Assembly (NCBI GenBank): GCA_032622095.1
Contig: CP136062.1
Location: forward strand, 33,172,918-33,236,917
Direction of reading: 5' to 3'
Length of the DNA stretch: 64,000 nt
Source: Siphonodentalium dalli
Lineage: Eukaryota; Mollusca; Scaphopoda; Gadilida; Siphonodentaliidae
How positions within the stretch are numbered: the stretch's first letter is position 1; each line of letters begins with the position of its first letter. Both the position numbers and the translations under genes were made by a program. This document shows positions 23,291-35,264 of the stretch, piece after piece. Below the pieces are notes generated by a model. That model was not told where the DNA came from, made no database searches, and saw nothing but the letters and a program-made list of their open reading frames with translations.

Positions 23291-24156
23291 ATCATCCCAG
23301 GCTATGGTCTTACAATCTCGTCCAAATACGGATACGATAGGCGAGAATCGCATGCGTTTTGATATGTCGATGCCGTCTGGAGAGTTTGGCGGGACCAGCA
23401 TCAGCCATCAGGCCCCCGCGGCAGCGGTCGCTGGCGCGACCTGACTGCCTCGATATCAATTTGAAAAAGGGTGTTTCCCAACAGGTCTTAGACAGTGCCG
23501 TCCGCCTCCCTAAAAGTGATTTTTCCTATAGTGTTTTTGAAACGTGTCTCTTTGTGGTGTCATTCTTTTGGTATGATTTTTTACTAAATAACGGGTATGT
23601 TAGAGTTACATTTCTTTGAATTTTACAATCGAAACATATTCGCATGCGATGCTGAGTCACGCGGGACACGGCAAACTAAATCGCGCGCAAATTGGCTTGC
23701 GATTTTTCAGCATCCCACCCCATTTGGCATGCGATAGCGTTTGTACTAGGTGAATCATCCATACAGGCTACATCCCGATATGTTATTTATAGGCTAACTG
23801 GATCTTTGACAATAGACAAGGGACATCGATACGTTGCAAGATAATATCTATGAAATTATAGATTCCCGGTCGTTCTTCGTCAAATTAGTTGCTTGGCCAT
23901 TTGGGCGATGCATAAAGGTTATAGTGAATATTAAAACTTTTTCAAGGCACTTTCATCTTTCCAGAAATCTCTCAATCCCAAAGCCGATCGAGATACCAAC
24001 CCAGCTAAGAATTAGCCTGTCGGCTTACTATCAGAAGGACGTAACCGGTCAGTTATTGGGGAAATCTGATTCACACAGGCAAACACTTTTAGCGCCAGGG
24101 CTTCAGCTGGTGTTCATATGTTCACGACGGGAGCTGTGCTGGCGCAACATTGAAGA
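23291..24156. other. Stretch without a supported gene
   Basis: Includes a short GC-rich patch near 23380-23450 in an open frame of 86 codons. I see no domain and do not call it. Another frame of 121 codons (23834-24199) runs into a repeat and is equally unsupported. Confidence 0.4.
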
Positions 24157-24672
24157 CCCTGTGCCAATGCATTATCTTATATATTCGAGTCGATCATAGA
24201 TCGCCTCACATATATAACATAATACATTGGCCTAACAATGTTTTTTTTTATCATTTTTCCTTACATTCTTCAAAAATTATTTTCATTTTTTATCAATTTT
24301 TTCTTTCATTTTTTAACAATTTTTATCATTTTGTATAATTTGTTCATATATTCTATTACAATTTTTATCACGTTTTCTTATATTCTTTAACAATTTTATA
24401 ATTTTTTTCTTACTTTCTTTAGCAATTTGATCATTTATGATATTTTTTTCTTACCATTCTTTATCAATTTTGACCATTTTTATTTTACTTTCTTTAACAA
24501 TTTTCATCATTTTTTTATCATTATTTCTGACATTTTTTAACAATTTAAAAAAAAAATCAGCTTTTCTTTACATTCTTTAACAATTATTAAAAATAATATG
24601 CAATTTATTAGGGCAATACATTCCCTTATATATGCGAGGCGACCTATGGCGATGCAATGCCGTGTCATCGTA
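24157..24672. mobile_element. Degenerate double-hairpin module
   Basis: It starts ACCCTGTGCCAATGC with a 69-bp hairpin at 24163-24231 (several mismatches). Next comes a T-rich tract of about 350 bp made of loose TTCTTACATTCTTTAACAAT repeats. It ends with half of the mirror hairpin at about 24610-24660. It has the same architecture as 38757-38978, but with an expanded tract and a broken right hairpin. Confidence 0.7.
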
Positions 24673-25179
24673 TACACAATCGCTGCAAATTGAAAATAAT
24701 TTCTCTGTGTTTTTAAAACAAAATCGTCAGAATTCATGTACATGACTGTATCACCGAAAAGCAAATGAAACAGTATTAAGAGCCCCCAACATGAACGGTA
24801 ATTGAGACTATAACTACAGTCCAGTCTACAGTATTGTCAGCATCGCGAAAACATTTCTGGGGCTAATTAGATTAGGATCAATAATGTTGACCGACATCCC
24901 GGAAACGAGCTCCAACACTGGACAGTTACATCCAATTTCCTCCACTCCAATCGTGCATAATGACCAATAACGGCTGCTTATCTCAACAAGAGGAAACAAA
25001 TCACCATAGCATTGTTACAGATAAATCGGTTTGTCCACGGTTATTTAAATTGATGACGTATATAACCATGTTCCTTTGCGTATATGATATATGTATATTG
25101 CAAGGAAGTGGGCTTGTTGGCAACCGGAGTATTATAATTCCCAGACTCTGACACCATAACAATTGATAATGTTGAGTAG
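24673..25179. other. Stretch without a supported gene
   Basis: No recognised feature. The sequence leads directly into the 51-bp satellite. Confidence 0.4.
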
Positions 25180-26516
25180 TTCCCAAATCCCACCGTCTAT
25201 ATGCTCGTGTTTGGTACACACTAGAGAGGTGGTACAAATCCCACCGTCTGCTATGCTCGTGTTTGGTACATACTAGAGAGGTGGTACAAATCCCACCGTC
25301 TATATGCTCGTGTTTGGTACACACTAGAGAGGTGGTACAAATCCCACCGTCTGCTATGATCGTGTTTGGTACATACTAGAGAGGTGGTACAAATCCCACC
25401 GTCTATATGCTCGTGTTTGGTATACACTAGAGAGGTGGTACAAATCCCACCGTCTATCTGCTCGTGTTTGGTACATACTAGAGAGGTGGTACAAATCCCA
25501 CCGTCTATATGCCCGTGTTTGGTATACACTAGATAGGTGGTACAAATCCACCGTATATATGCTCGTGTTTGGTACAAACTAGAGAGGTGGTACAAATCCG
25601 ACCGTCTATATACTCGTGTTTGGTACACACTAGAGAGGTGGTAGAAATCCCACCGTCTGCTATGCTCGTGTTTGGTACATACTAGAGAGGTGGTAAAAAT
25701 CCCACCGTCTATCTGCTCGTGTTTGGTACATACTAGAGAGGTGGTACAAATCCCACCGTATATATGCCCATGTTTGGTATACACTAGAGAGGTGGTACAA
25801 ATCCCACCGACTATATGCTCGTGTTTGGTATACACTAGAGAGGTGGTACAAATCCCACCGTCTATATGCTCGTGTTTGGTACATACTAGAGAGGTGGTAC
25901 AAATCCCACCGTCTATATGCTCGTGTTTGGTACATACTAGAGAGGTGGTACAAATCCCACCGTCTATATGCTCGTGTTTGGTACATACTAGAGAGGTGGT
26001 ACAAATCCCACCGTCTATATGCCCGTGTTTGGTATACACTAGAGAGGTGGTACAAATCCCACTGTCTATATGCTCGTGTTTGGTACATACTAGAGAGGTG
26101 GTACAAACCCCACCGTCTGCTATGCTCGTGTTTGGTACACACTAGAGAGGTGGTACAAATCCCACCGTCTATATGCTCGTGTTTGGTACATACTAGAGAG
26201 GTGGTACAAATCCCACCGTCTGCTATGCTCGTGTTTGGTACATACTAGAGAGGTGGTACAAATCCCACCGTCTGCTATGCTCGTGTTTGGTACATACTAG
26301 AGAGGTGGCACAAATCCCACTGTCTATATGCCCGTGTTTGATATACACTAGAGAGGTGGTACAAATCCCACTGTCTATATGCTCGTGTTTAGTATACACT
26401 AGAGAGGTGGTACAAATCCCACTGTCTATATGCTCGTGTTTGGTACACAATAGAGAGGTGGTACAAATCCCACCGTCTGCTATGCCCGTGTTTGGTACAC
26501 ACTAGAGAGGTGGTAC
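25180..26516. repeat. 51/52-bp satellite array, about 26 units
   Basis: Each unit contains CCCACCGTCTATATGCTCGT, GTTTGGTA, CACTAGAGAGGTGGTACAAA and T. Two monomer types alternate irregularly: 51 bp with CTATATGCTCG and 52 bp with CTGCTATGCTCG. A second variable site reads TACACAC, TACATAC or TATACAC. GGTGG and CCACC can pair across an 8-base loop in every unit. Because 51 is 17 codons, long frames open on both strands (262 codons on minus, 157 on plus). They break wherever a 52-bp unit occurs, which argues against coding. Confidence 0.93.
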
Positions 26517-26690
26517 AATTTTCGAGCCAGAGCACTAAGTTACATCATTATCGACTAAGATCGGCCATTTTTATTTATCATATTTCCATCTCAAAGATGA
26601 AATCAGCTTAAAACTAAAATAATTTTCAATTAAATTAGTTTATTTCTCTTGACTCATATTGTACAATTACATGATTATTGGGACATAACA

Positions 26691-26719
26691 TCTATTATAT
26701 ATTTTGGAAGATCTGTGTG

Positions 26720-26750
<31 letters not shown>

Positions 26751-27449
26751 GTGTGTGTGTTCGCGATGAACTCGAAAACGTCCCAACCGATTTCGATGAA
26801 ACTTGGTATGTGGGGGTATTTTCGGCCGGGGACGAACATAGGCATATTAATTTGTCCGTGCGACGTCACATTGACCTTGAAATCGGGTCATTTCAAGGTC
26901 AAACGCCCGAATATCACGGGATTTCGATGAAACTTGGTATGTGGGGGTACTTTCTTATGGCGAGTCTCATAAGTATATTAATTTGCCCGTGCGACGTGAC
27001 CTTGACCTTGAAATCGGGTAACTTCAAGGTCAAATCGCCAATTTTGATGGGATTTCGACGAAATTTGATACGTTGGGTTACTTTTGTTCACCGATTGTTT
27101 TGGACGGGTCCAATCGTGACCCCGACCAGACCTTGACCTTCAAAATGATCAATTCAAGGTCAAATCGGGTAAAACCGGATGGATTTCGACGGGCACGTTT
27201 GTCGGGTACTTTTGTCCGGGCAGTGTTTTGGACACTTGGTATGTGGGGGTACTTTCTTATGGCGAGTCTCATAAGCATATTCATTTGCCCGTGCGACATG
27301 ACATTGACCTTGAAATCGGGTAACATCAAGGTCAAATCGCCAATTTTGATGGGATTTCGACGAAATTTGATACGTGGGGTTACTTTTGTCCACTGATTGT
27401 TTTGGACAATTCAAGGTCAAAGCCCGGACGAAGTCGGGTCACCTTCTAG
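26691..27449 (+). mobile_element. Helitron family A, head of the second cluster
   Basis: It starts TCTATTATATATTTTGG after an A, followed by a long (GT)n tract. It ends with hairpin GCCCGGACGAAGTCGG and CTAG at 27446-27449, followed by T. Interior repeats carry TGACCTTGACCTTGA (26997) and TCAAGGTCA (27024). A segment starting ACTTGGTATGTGGGGGTACT is duplicated at about 26931 and 27235. Confidence 0.78.
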
Positions 27450-27457
27450 TCTATCTA

Positions 27458-28525
27458 TCTATACTATATATTTTGAGACTTCGTATATATGTGTGTGTGT
27501 GTGTGTGTGGGTACTTCATAGAATCCAAAACGCGTGTACAAATTGAGCTCAAACTTCCTATGTAAGTGTCAAATCGCACCGACACGACCGTGGTCGCGGT
27601 TTAGAGAAGCTCAGAGCACCCGTTCTCCAATCTCAAATCACCGCAAAGGCACGGCGTGGGTTAATCAAGTGATTATTTAATGAGCGTTTGTTTTTGACGC
27701 ATCTCTATAAAGAGCGTCTGTTTCCCATTCAACGTTATTACCATCTGCATAGTTATACGGGAACGCAAACGTTATCGCTCGAAATTTATTCCCTGCGAGC
27801 ACGGATGGCGCGCTTTGTTTTTACAGTATCGGTATATACCGAAATCAACCCAGATAATCACGAATATAGCATCAGATTTCTCCCCAGATATACCGTTATA
27901 AAGCTACTGGAATCTGCCAATCTACTATTAATATGTGTGTATATATGTGGGTACTTCATAGAAACGAAAACGCGTGTAGGAACGGGCATCCCCACGGCAA
28001 TGTCGGCAAATATATATGAGTGTGTCCTTTATAGACTCGAACCGATTGAGCTCAAACTTGCTAAATATTTACTGGGAAATTCCAGGCAATGCCGATTGAG
28101 CTCAAACTTGCTACCTACGGGAAGTGTCATATATATGTGTGTGTCCTTTATAGACTCGAACCGATTGAGCTCAAACTTGCTAATTACGGGAAGTGTCATG
28201 GACGGGTTCATTGAAAAAAAATAAATCGGGTAAAATTGAAAAACAAAATTAAAAAGGCACAATTAACTCCTTGAAAAACCAAAAACAATCGGGTAAAATT
28301 TAAAAACAAAAAATTCAATTAAAAAATTAAAAAAGCACAATTAACTCATTGAAAAACAAAATAATTAACTCATTGAAAAACACAAAATTAAAATAAAATT
28401 GTCATGTTTCTGACTATTGCCGAAATTTGCTGCAAATGCAGCACAAGTGTCTCGGAACCTGTTGCAATTGCTTTTTCGAACAAAGCCATGGGACGAATGC
28501 CGCCAGTGGCGGGCTAACCTGCTAG
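27458..28525 (+). mobile_element. Helitron family B, copy 1
   Basis: It starts TCTATACTATATATTTTG and has GT repeats. Family B markers follow: TACTTCATAGAATCC, GATTGAGCTCAAACTT, ACCGTGGTCGCGGTTTAG and GAGCGTTTGTTTTTGACGC. It ends with the perfect small hairpin CCGCCAGTGGCGG, then GCTAACCTG and CTAG at 28522-28525. AT-rich AAAAACAAAATTAA runs fill the 3' half. A 178-codon frame (27688-28224) crosses it and repeats with the DNA, so it is not a gene. Confidence 0.78.
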
Positions 28526-29666
28526 TCTATACTATATATTTTGAGACTTCGTATATGTGTGTGTGTGTACTTCATAGAATCCAAAACGCGTGTACAGATT
28601 GAGCTCAAACTTCATATGTAAGTGTCAAATCACACCGACACGACCGTGGTCGCGGTTTAGAGAAGCTCAGAGCACCCGTTCTCCAATCTCAAATCACCGC
28701 AAAGGCACGGCGTGGGTTAATCAAGTGATTATTTAATGAGCGTTTGTTTTTGACGCATCTCTATAAAGAGCGTCTGTTTGCCATTCAACGTTATTTGCAT
28801 CTGCAGAGAGATATACGGAACATACATTAAATTTAAAAAACATTTGTTTCTGACCAACCCTGCGAGCACGGATGGCGCGCTTTGTTTTTACAGTATATAG
28901 TTATATACCGAAATCATCCCAGATAGCATCAGATTTCTCCCCAGATATACCGTTATAAAGCTACTGGAATCTGCCAATCTACGGGAAATTCCAGGGAATG
29001 CCGATTGAGCTCAAACTTGCTACCCACGGGAAGTGTCATATATATGAGTGTGTCCTTTATAGACTCGAACCGATTGAGCTCAAACTTGCTAAATAAGAAA
29101 ATAGCCCCCAAGCCGTAAATATCAACAACAACGATATTACTAAATACACGTTTTCGGCAATGTGAGAGTTTTCGGGGAGCCGTGATGCCAACAACAACGA
29201 CCCGAAGCCCTGAATACCAACAACAGATTCAATGCAATGTTATCTATTATGCAGAGAGACGACATTACGACGGGTACGGCAGACTCAAAATATTATGCAG
29301 ACAGATTTCCCGACGGGAAGCGTTTGTTTTAAATTCAATGCAATGTTATCGTAGAGAGATTTCACGAAACAAAGAATGCGGTGTCTGTCGTTCCTAGGAA
29401 TGGGGGATTTCTACGGGTAAATTTTTCCGCCAGAAACAAAAAAATTAATTAAAACAATTTACAATTTAATTAAAACAATATAAAATAAAAAAAAATTAAC
29501 AATAACAAAACAATTCAGAAACAAAATATATTAAATTTAAAAAACATTAAATTCATATTCAAAAATAAAAAACAAAAATAAATAAAAACCAAATAATTAC
29601 AAAAATGTCATGTTTCTGAAACAAAGCCATGGGACGAATGCCGCCAGTGGCGGGCTAACCTGCTAG
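28526..29666 (+). mobile_element. Helitron family B, copy 2
   Basis: It starts TCTATACTATATATTTTG on the base after the previous CTAG. It has the same internal order as copy 1, plus a segment with CCAACAACAACGACCCGAAG and TTTCCCGACGGGAAGCG. It ends with CCGCCAGTGGCGG and CTAG at 29663-29666. Confidence 0.8.
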
Positions 29667-29669
29667 TCT

Positions 29670-30751
29670 TCTATACTATATATTTTGAGACTTCGTATAT
29701 ATGTGTGTATATATGTACTTCATAGAATCCAAAACGCGTGTAAAGATTGAGCTCAAACTTCCTATGTAAGTGTCAAATCGCACCGACACGACCGTGGTCG
29801 CGGTTTAGAGAAGCTCAGAGCACCCGTTCTCCAATCTCAAATCACCGCAAAGGCACGGCGGGGGTTAATCAAGTGATTATTTAATGAGCGTTTGTTTTTG
29901 ACGCATCTCTATAAAGAGCGTCTGTTTCCCATTCAACGTTATTCGCATCTGCAGAGTTATACGGGAACGCAAACGTTATCGCTCGAAATTTATTCCCTGT
30001 GAGCACGGATGGCGCGCTTTGTTTTTACAGTATATACTTTCGTTATATACCGAAATCATCCCAGATAATCACGAATATAGCATCAGATTTCTCCCCAGAT
30101 ATACCGTTATAAAGCTACTGGAATCTGCCAATCTACGGGAAATTCCAGGGAATGCCGATTGAGCTCAAACTTCCTACCTACGGGAAGTGTCATATATATG
30201 AGTGTGTCCTTTATAGACTCTAGCCGATTGAGCTCAAACTTGCTAAATAAGAAAATAGCCCCCAAGCCGTAAATATCAACAACAACGATATTACTAAATA
30301 CACGTTTTCGGCAATGTGAGAGTTTTCGTGGAGCCGTGATGCCAACAACAACGACCCGAAGACAGATTTCCCGACGGGAAGCGTTTGTTTTAAATTCAAT
30401 GCAATGTTATCGTAGAGAGATTTCACGAAACAAAGAATGCGTTGTCTGTCGTTCCTAGGAAGGGGGGATTTCTACGGGTAAATTTTTCCGCCAGAAACAA
30501 AAAAATTAATTAAAACAATTTACAATTTAATTAAAACAATTTAAAATTAAAAAAAATTAACAATAAAGAAACAATTCACAAACAAAATATATTAAATTTA
30601 AAAAACATTAAATTCATATTCAAAAATAACATTAAATTCATATTCAAAAATAAAAAACAAAAATAAATAAAAACAAAATAATTACAAAAATGACATGTTT
30701 CTGAACCAAAGCCATGGGACGAATGCCGCCAGTGGCGGGCTAACCTGCTAG
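29670..30751 (+). mobile_element. Helitron family B, copy 3
   Basis: Starts TCTATACTATATATTTTG three bases after the previous CTAG and ends CCGCCAGTGGCGG plus CTAG at 30748-30751. Close to copies 2 and 4 apart from indels in the A-rich tail and loss of part of the CCAACAACAACGACC segment. Confidence 0.8.
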
Positions 30752-30770
30752 TCTTCTTCTTCTATCTATC

Positions 30771-31576
30771 TCTTCTATATATTTTGAGAACTCCTTGTAT
30801 TCGAGAGATAGCCCACACCCTCCGGACCTCAATGATATGATCGTGAATGAGTATTGATATACCCCACTAAACTTTGACAAACACCAGTAATGGTGTGTAG
30901 ATCATTTACATATCTCTCCTATATATTTTGATACAATCTATCTAATTTACATATCTCTCTTATATATTTATGTTTGTGTGTGTGTTGTACTTCATACAAA
31001 TCTACGATTCTCGACCGATCGGGACGAAACTTGGTACGTGTGTGTAGTTTGACCAGGCGGTGGTCGTTGTCGTATTGGCGAGCCCGTGTGACGCCCGTGC
31101 AGCGCATGCGCAGACGAGATCTCGGAAACGGGTGGAGCTATCGACTTGAAATTTGCTATGTGAATGTATCTTGCGCCGGGTACAAATTTTATCGGGTCGC
31201 CGAGCCTGTGCGACGCCCGTGCAGCGCATGCGCAGACGAGATCTCGGAAACGGTGGAGCTATCGACTTGAAATTTGCTATGTGAATTTATCTTGCGCCGG
31301 GTACAAATTTTATCGGGTGCCCGAGCCCGTGCGACGCCCATGCAGCGCATGCGCAGACGAGATCTCGGAAACGGGTGGAGCTATCGACTTGAAATTTGGC
31401 ATGTGAATGTATCTTGTGCCGGGTAAAAATTTTCATGAGCAGACCAGATCTCGGAAACTGGTGGAGCTACCGGGTACAAATTTTTCTTATTGAAACGCGT
31501 GGAGCTAAAAATTAAAAAAATATATATAAAAATGTCATGTTTCGGACAAGCCGCCGGTGGCGGGCTAACCTGCTAG
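30771..31576 (+). mobile_element. Helitron family C, copy 1, sharing the 122-bp repeat
   Basis: It starts TCTTCTATATATTTTGAG, then GAACTCC. Two further 5'-type starts lie near 30918 and 30956. Inside are three units of the same GAGCTATCGACTTGAAATTT minisatellite seen at 583-1078, again spaced about 121-122 bp. It ends GCCGCCGGTGGCGG, a compensated variant of the family B hairpin loop, then CTAG at 31573-31576. It joins a family A interior to a family B tail. Confidence 0.72.
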
Positions 31577-32711
31577 TACTATATATTTTGAGACTTCGTA
31601 TATATGTGTGTATGTATGTACTTCATAGAATCGAAAACGGTTCGCCCGATTGAGTTCAAACTTCCCATCTAAATGTAAAATCCCACCGACACGACCGTGG
31701 TCGCGGTTTAGAGAAGCTCAGAGCACCAGTTCTCCAATCTCAAATCACCGCAAAGGCACGGCGTGTGTTAATCAAGTGATTATTTAATGAGCGTTTGTTT
31801 TTGACGCATCTCTATAAAGAGCGTCTGTTTGCCATTCAACGTTATTTGCATCTGCAGAGAGATATACGGAACATACATTAAATTAAAAAAACATTTGTTT
31901 CTGACCAACCCTGCGAGCACGGATGGCGCGCTTTGTTTTTACAGTATATACTTATATACCGAAATCATCCCAGATAATCACGAATATAGCATCAGATTTC
32001 TCCCCAGATATACCGTTATAAAGCTACTGGAATCTGCCAATCTACGGGAAATTCCAGGGAATGCCGATTGAGCTCAAACTTGCTACCCACGGGAAGTGTC
32101 ATATATATGAGTGTGTCCTTTATAGACTCGAACCGATTGAGCTCAAACTTGCTAAATAAGAAAATAGCCCCCAAGCCGTAAATATCAACAACAACGATAT
32201 TACTAAATACACGTTTTCGGCAATGTGAGAGTTTTCGGGGAGCCGTGATGCTATGCTATGCTATGCCAACAACAACGACCCGAAGCCCTGAATGCCAACA
32301 ACAGATTCAATGCAATGTTATCTATTATGCAGAGAGATTTCACGACATTACGACGGGTACGGCAGACTCCAAATATTATGCAGACAGATTTCCCGACGGG
32401 AAGCGTTTGTTTTAAATTCAATGCAATGTTATCGTAGAGAGATTTCACGAAACAAAGAATGCGTTGTCTGTCGTTCCTAGGAAGGGGGGGATTTCTACGG
32501 GTAAATTTTTCCGCCAGAAACAAAAAAAATTATTAAAACAATTTACAATTTAATTAAAACAATTTAAAATTAAAAACAATTAACAATAAAAAAAACAATT
32601 CAGAAACAAAATATATTAAATTTAAAAAACATTAAATTCATATTCAAAAATGTCATGTTTCTGAAACAAAGCCATGGGACGAATGCCGCCAGTGGCGGGC
32701 TAACCTGCTAG
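31577..32711 (+). mobile_element. Helitron family B, copy 4
   Basis: Starts TACTATATATTTTGAG directly after CTAG and ends CCGCCAGTGGCGG plus CTAG at 32708-32711. The interior matches copy 2 closely. A small TATGC triplication is present near 32249. Confidence 0.78.
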
Positions 32712-33116
32712 TCTTCTATCCTATATATTTTGAGAACTCCGTGTATTCGAGAGAAAGCCCACAACCTCCGGACCTCAATGATATGATCGTGAATGAGTAT
32801 TGATATACCCCACTCAACTTTGACAAACACCAGTAATGGTGTGTAGATCATTTACATATATCTCCTATATATTTTGATACCATCTATCTAATTTACATAT
32901 CTCTCTTATATATTTATGTTTGTGTGTGTGTTGTACTTCATACAAATCTACGATTCTCGACCGATCGGGACGGAACTTGGTACGTGTGTGTAGTTTGACC
33001 AGGCGGTGGTCGTTGTCGTATTGGCGAGCCCATGCGACGCCCGTGCAGCGCATGCGCAGACGAGATCTCGGAAACGGGTGGAGCTATCGACTTGAAATTT
33101 GCTATGTGAATTTAAA
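32712..33116 (+). mobile_element. Helitron family C, copy 2, 3' truncated
   Basis: Starts TCTTCTATCCTATATATT and follows family C through one GAGCTATCGACTTGAAATTT unit. The sequence then departs at about 33116 without a hairpin or CTAG. It is the broken right end of the cluster. Confidence 0.7.
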
Positions 33117-34054
33117 AATTCAGACGTTATAGCATGAAACACGAATATCATACACATATTAGTTCGAAAAAATAAAAGACGACAATTGTGTTTGACATAG
33201 AGATGTATCAATCAAACAATCAATCAATCAATCTATCTAGTTTATCATATCTTCATGAAGATACAGATGTTTTAAAGATATGTCCAGATACTCCTCTGTT
33301 CTGGTGCTATATACTGGCTAATCATTTTAAGTTTAAAAGAAATGATGTTATGCAAGTATAGCAGCTACATGTGACAGATTCAGCGAGAGTTTGAGTTGTT
33401 TATGTTAGGCGATGAGTCTGCTCTAAAAAAATGGAATAAATCCTCTGTATCGGGCAGATATACCCTTGTCAGATGTCACTATTGGAGGATCCTGAAAGTC
33501 ATGTGCTACGGACTGCGTTTTCTGTTATCTCAGAAGTAACCATATTTGACTGCACACTGTAACCACTATTTTTGAACAGGCCTGCTCTACATTTCCATAT
33601 CTCTTGGCAATTGTAACTTTTTTTGTGGAAACTATATTGAATGGGACAAACTCAATCGTGTTATAATATATACATGAGCCATTTTAATATGCAATCCTCT
33701 GACGATTCAAGGTCCCTCAGTTTGACTGAATATATGTCGTAAATAGATTGATGTAAATATACTTTTAATGCTTTATTCTATGTATCTGTGTTGCTAGATC
33801 ATTATAGGAATGCCCTGGTTTCCATCCCCATATAAATATGATAGTTAAGACGATATAATTGTTCAAGTGTCTTAATTCGGTCACCATTTGTCGAGATTGT
33901 GAAATTGGAATGCCATAAACTCCTTAGAACGACATGGAGATGGCCTGGGAGATGACTATATATAACTGTGTTGAAAATCGGCGAATTGAACAATCTTAGT
34001 GAATCTCCTCTCAAACGACCCAAACGACCACAAATGTGATTTGATTCATCATAT
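33117..34054. other. Stretch without a supported gene; (AATC)n at about 33212-33230
   Basis: A short AATC microsatellite is followed by unique-looking sequence. A 73-codon minus-strand frame at 33802-34023 has no recognised domain. Confidence 0.4.
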
Positions 34055-34250
34055 CATTAGAGAAGAACGTGCATGAATTTGGTGGAATTAGTGCTAAATA
34101 TATTTGTATCAACTTTGGTGCAACTCCCCTCATGCATGACTTGAACCGGGCCACTTTTGTCATATTTAAACCACGTCTATCAGACTCATGCATGTATTAT
34201 ATAATGGAGTTGAATATATATAAGTTTGGTGGTAATCGGCAACTAAACAA
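34055..34250 (+). repeat. Outlying units of the 145-bp satellite
   Basis: TTTGGTGGAATTAGTGCTAAA, CCACTTTTGTCATATTTAAACC and ATAAGTTTGGTGGTAATCGG match units of the array at 35265-36670. About 1 kb of unrelated sequence separates the two blocks. Confidence 0.75.
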
Positions 34251-35264
34251 CTTATTACGTACGCTCGCGCAACAGTATGGCGATCAGACAGATTCGTAGG
34301 TTGGTGTCACCCTACTCCGTTTCACTCCATGACGTCACCAAAAACGACGTAAAACCTCGTGGCGTTCTGACATTTTTACTGTGCCGCGTTTTTGTTATGT
34401 TTATTTTATGTGTTGTTTTCGATTATTTGTTTGTCGCCGATATCGCCATTTGTCGGGATTCCCTGTTTCCATATTTAAAACTGGCATGCTCGTAGTGAGC
34501 CTCGATTTCGATTTTTTCTCCCAGGTCAAAATACGTCAGAGTTATGACAAAAATAGATCGACCTACATTTTCTCCATCAGAAATCTACATCAAAGAGTCT
34601 ATAGACTCCTTCGGGACTAACATAGACTCCTTCATTTGGGTATTTTTACTTATAATTGGAAAGTTTTATCATTTTTGGTTCGTGCGAAGACCTCTTTTTA
34701 TCGTGCGGGAAAAGAGAGACATTCAAAACGCGATTTCGTAATTCGACGCAATAGGCTGAATAGCCTAACCTTCAGCCGATTTCCGGGTCAAATACGACGA
34801 ATGACGTAACACAAAACAAAACGCATTTGTTGACACAAACACCGTTTGAAGAGTTTATTATTACATAAAATGATCGTTATTGATTAATTATTGATTAATT
34901 ATTTATATTTATTATTGCATATTGGTGGCTATCAATATTTACACAAATAGTATTAAATATTTCTTATAATTGCTCCTTTGGTCAACTTTGACTATCGGAA
35001 AATGAAAATCAAAATATGCCGCTGAAAAAAATGTAATCGATATTAAAGTCTCATTCTTTAGGCAACATGGAATTGGTTTTAATTACTTAAATGATTAATA
35101 TAGTAATTTGCCTTTTATCTGTGATGAAATGAGAAATGGCAATTGTCTTTTTTTTGCTAACATTAATTAAATTAAATAAATTAAGTAAAATACAGTGAAA
35201 TTATTGTTTATTACATTTGTGCGCACGTTGGCATCTCTCTGAGTGCATTCTAGTTATCACAGTT
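34251..35264. other. About 1 kb splitting the satellite, no gene seen
   Basis: It could be an insertion into the array, but I could not find matching ends or a target duplication. It contains a frame of 79 codons without recognised features. Confidence 0.4.

Noticed and set aside
25251-26039. 262-codon minus-strand frame with 17-residue repeats
   Set aside because: 51-bp units automatically give 17-codon repeats. Both strands are open and 52-bp units break the frame.
25180-26516. CRISPR-like array
   Set aside because: Units are directly abutting with no unique spacers, in an animal-type sequence with no cas genes.
27688-28224. 178-codon plus-strand frame
   Set aside because: It lies wholly inside Helitron family B, and its sequence repeats in the other copies with frame breaks.
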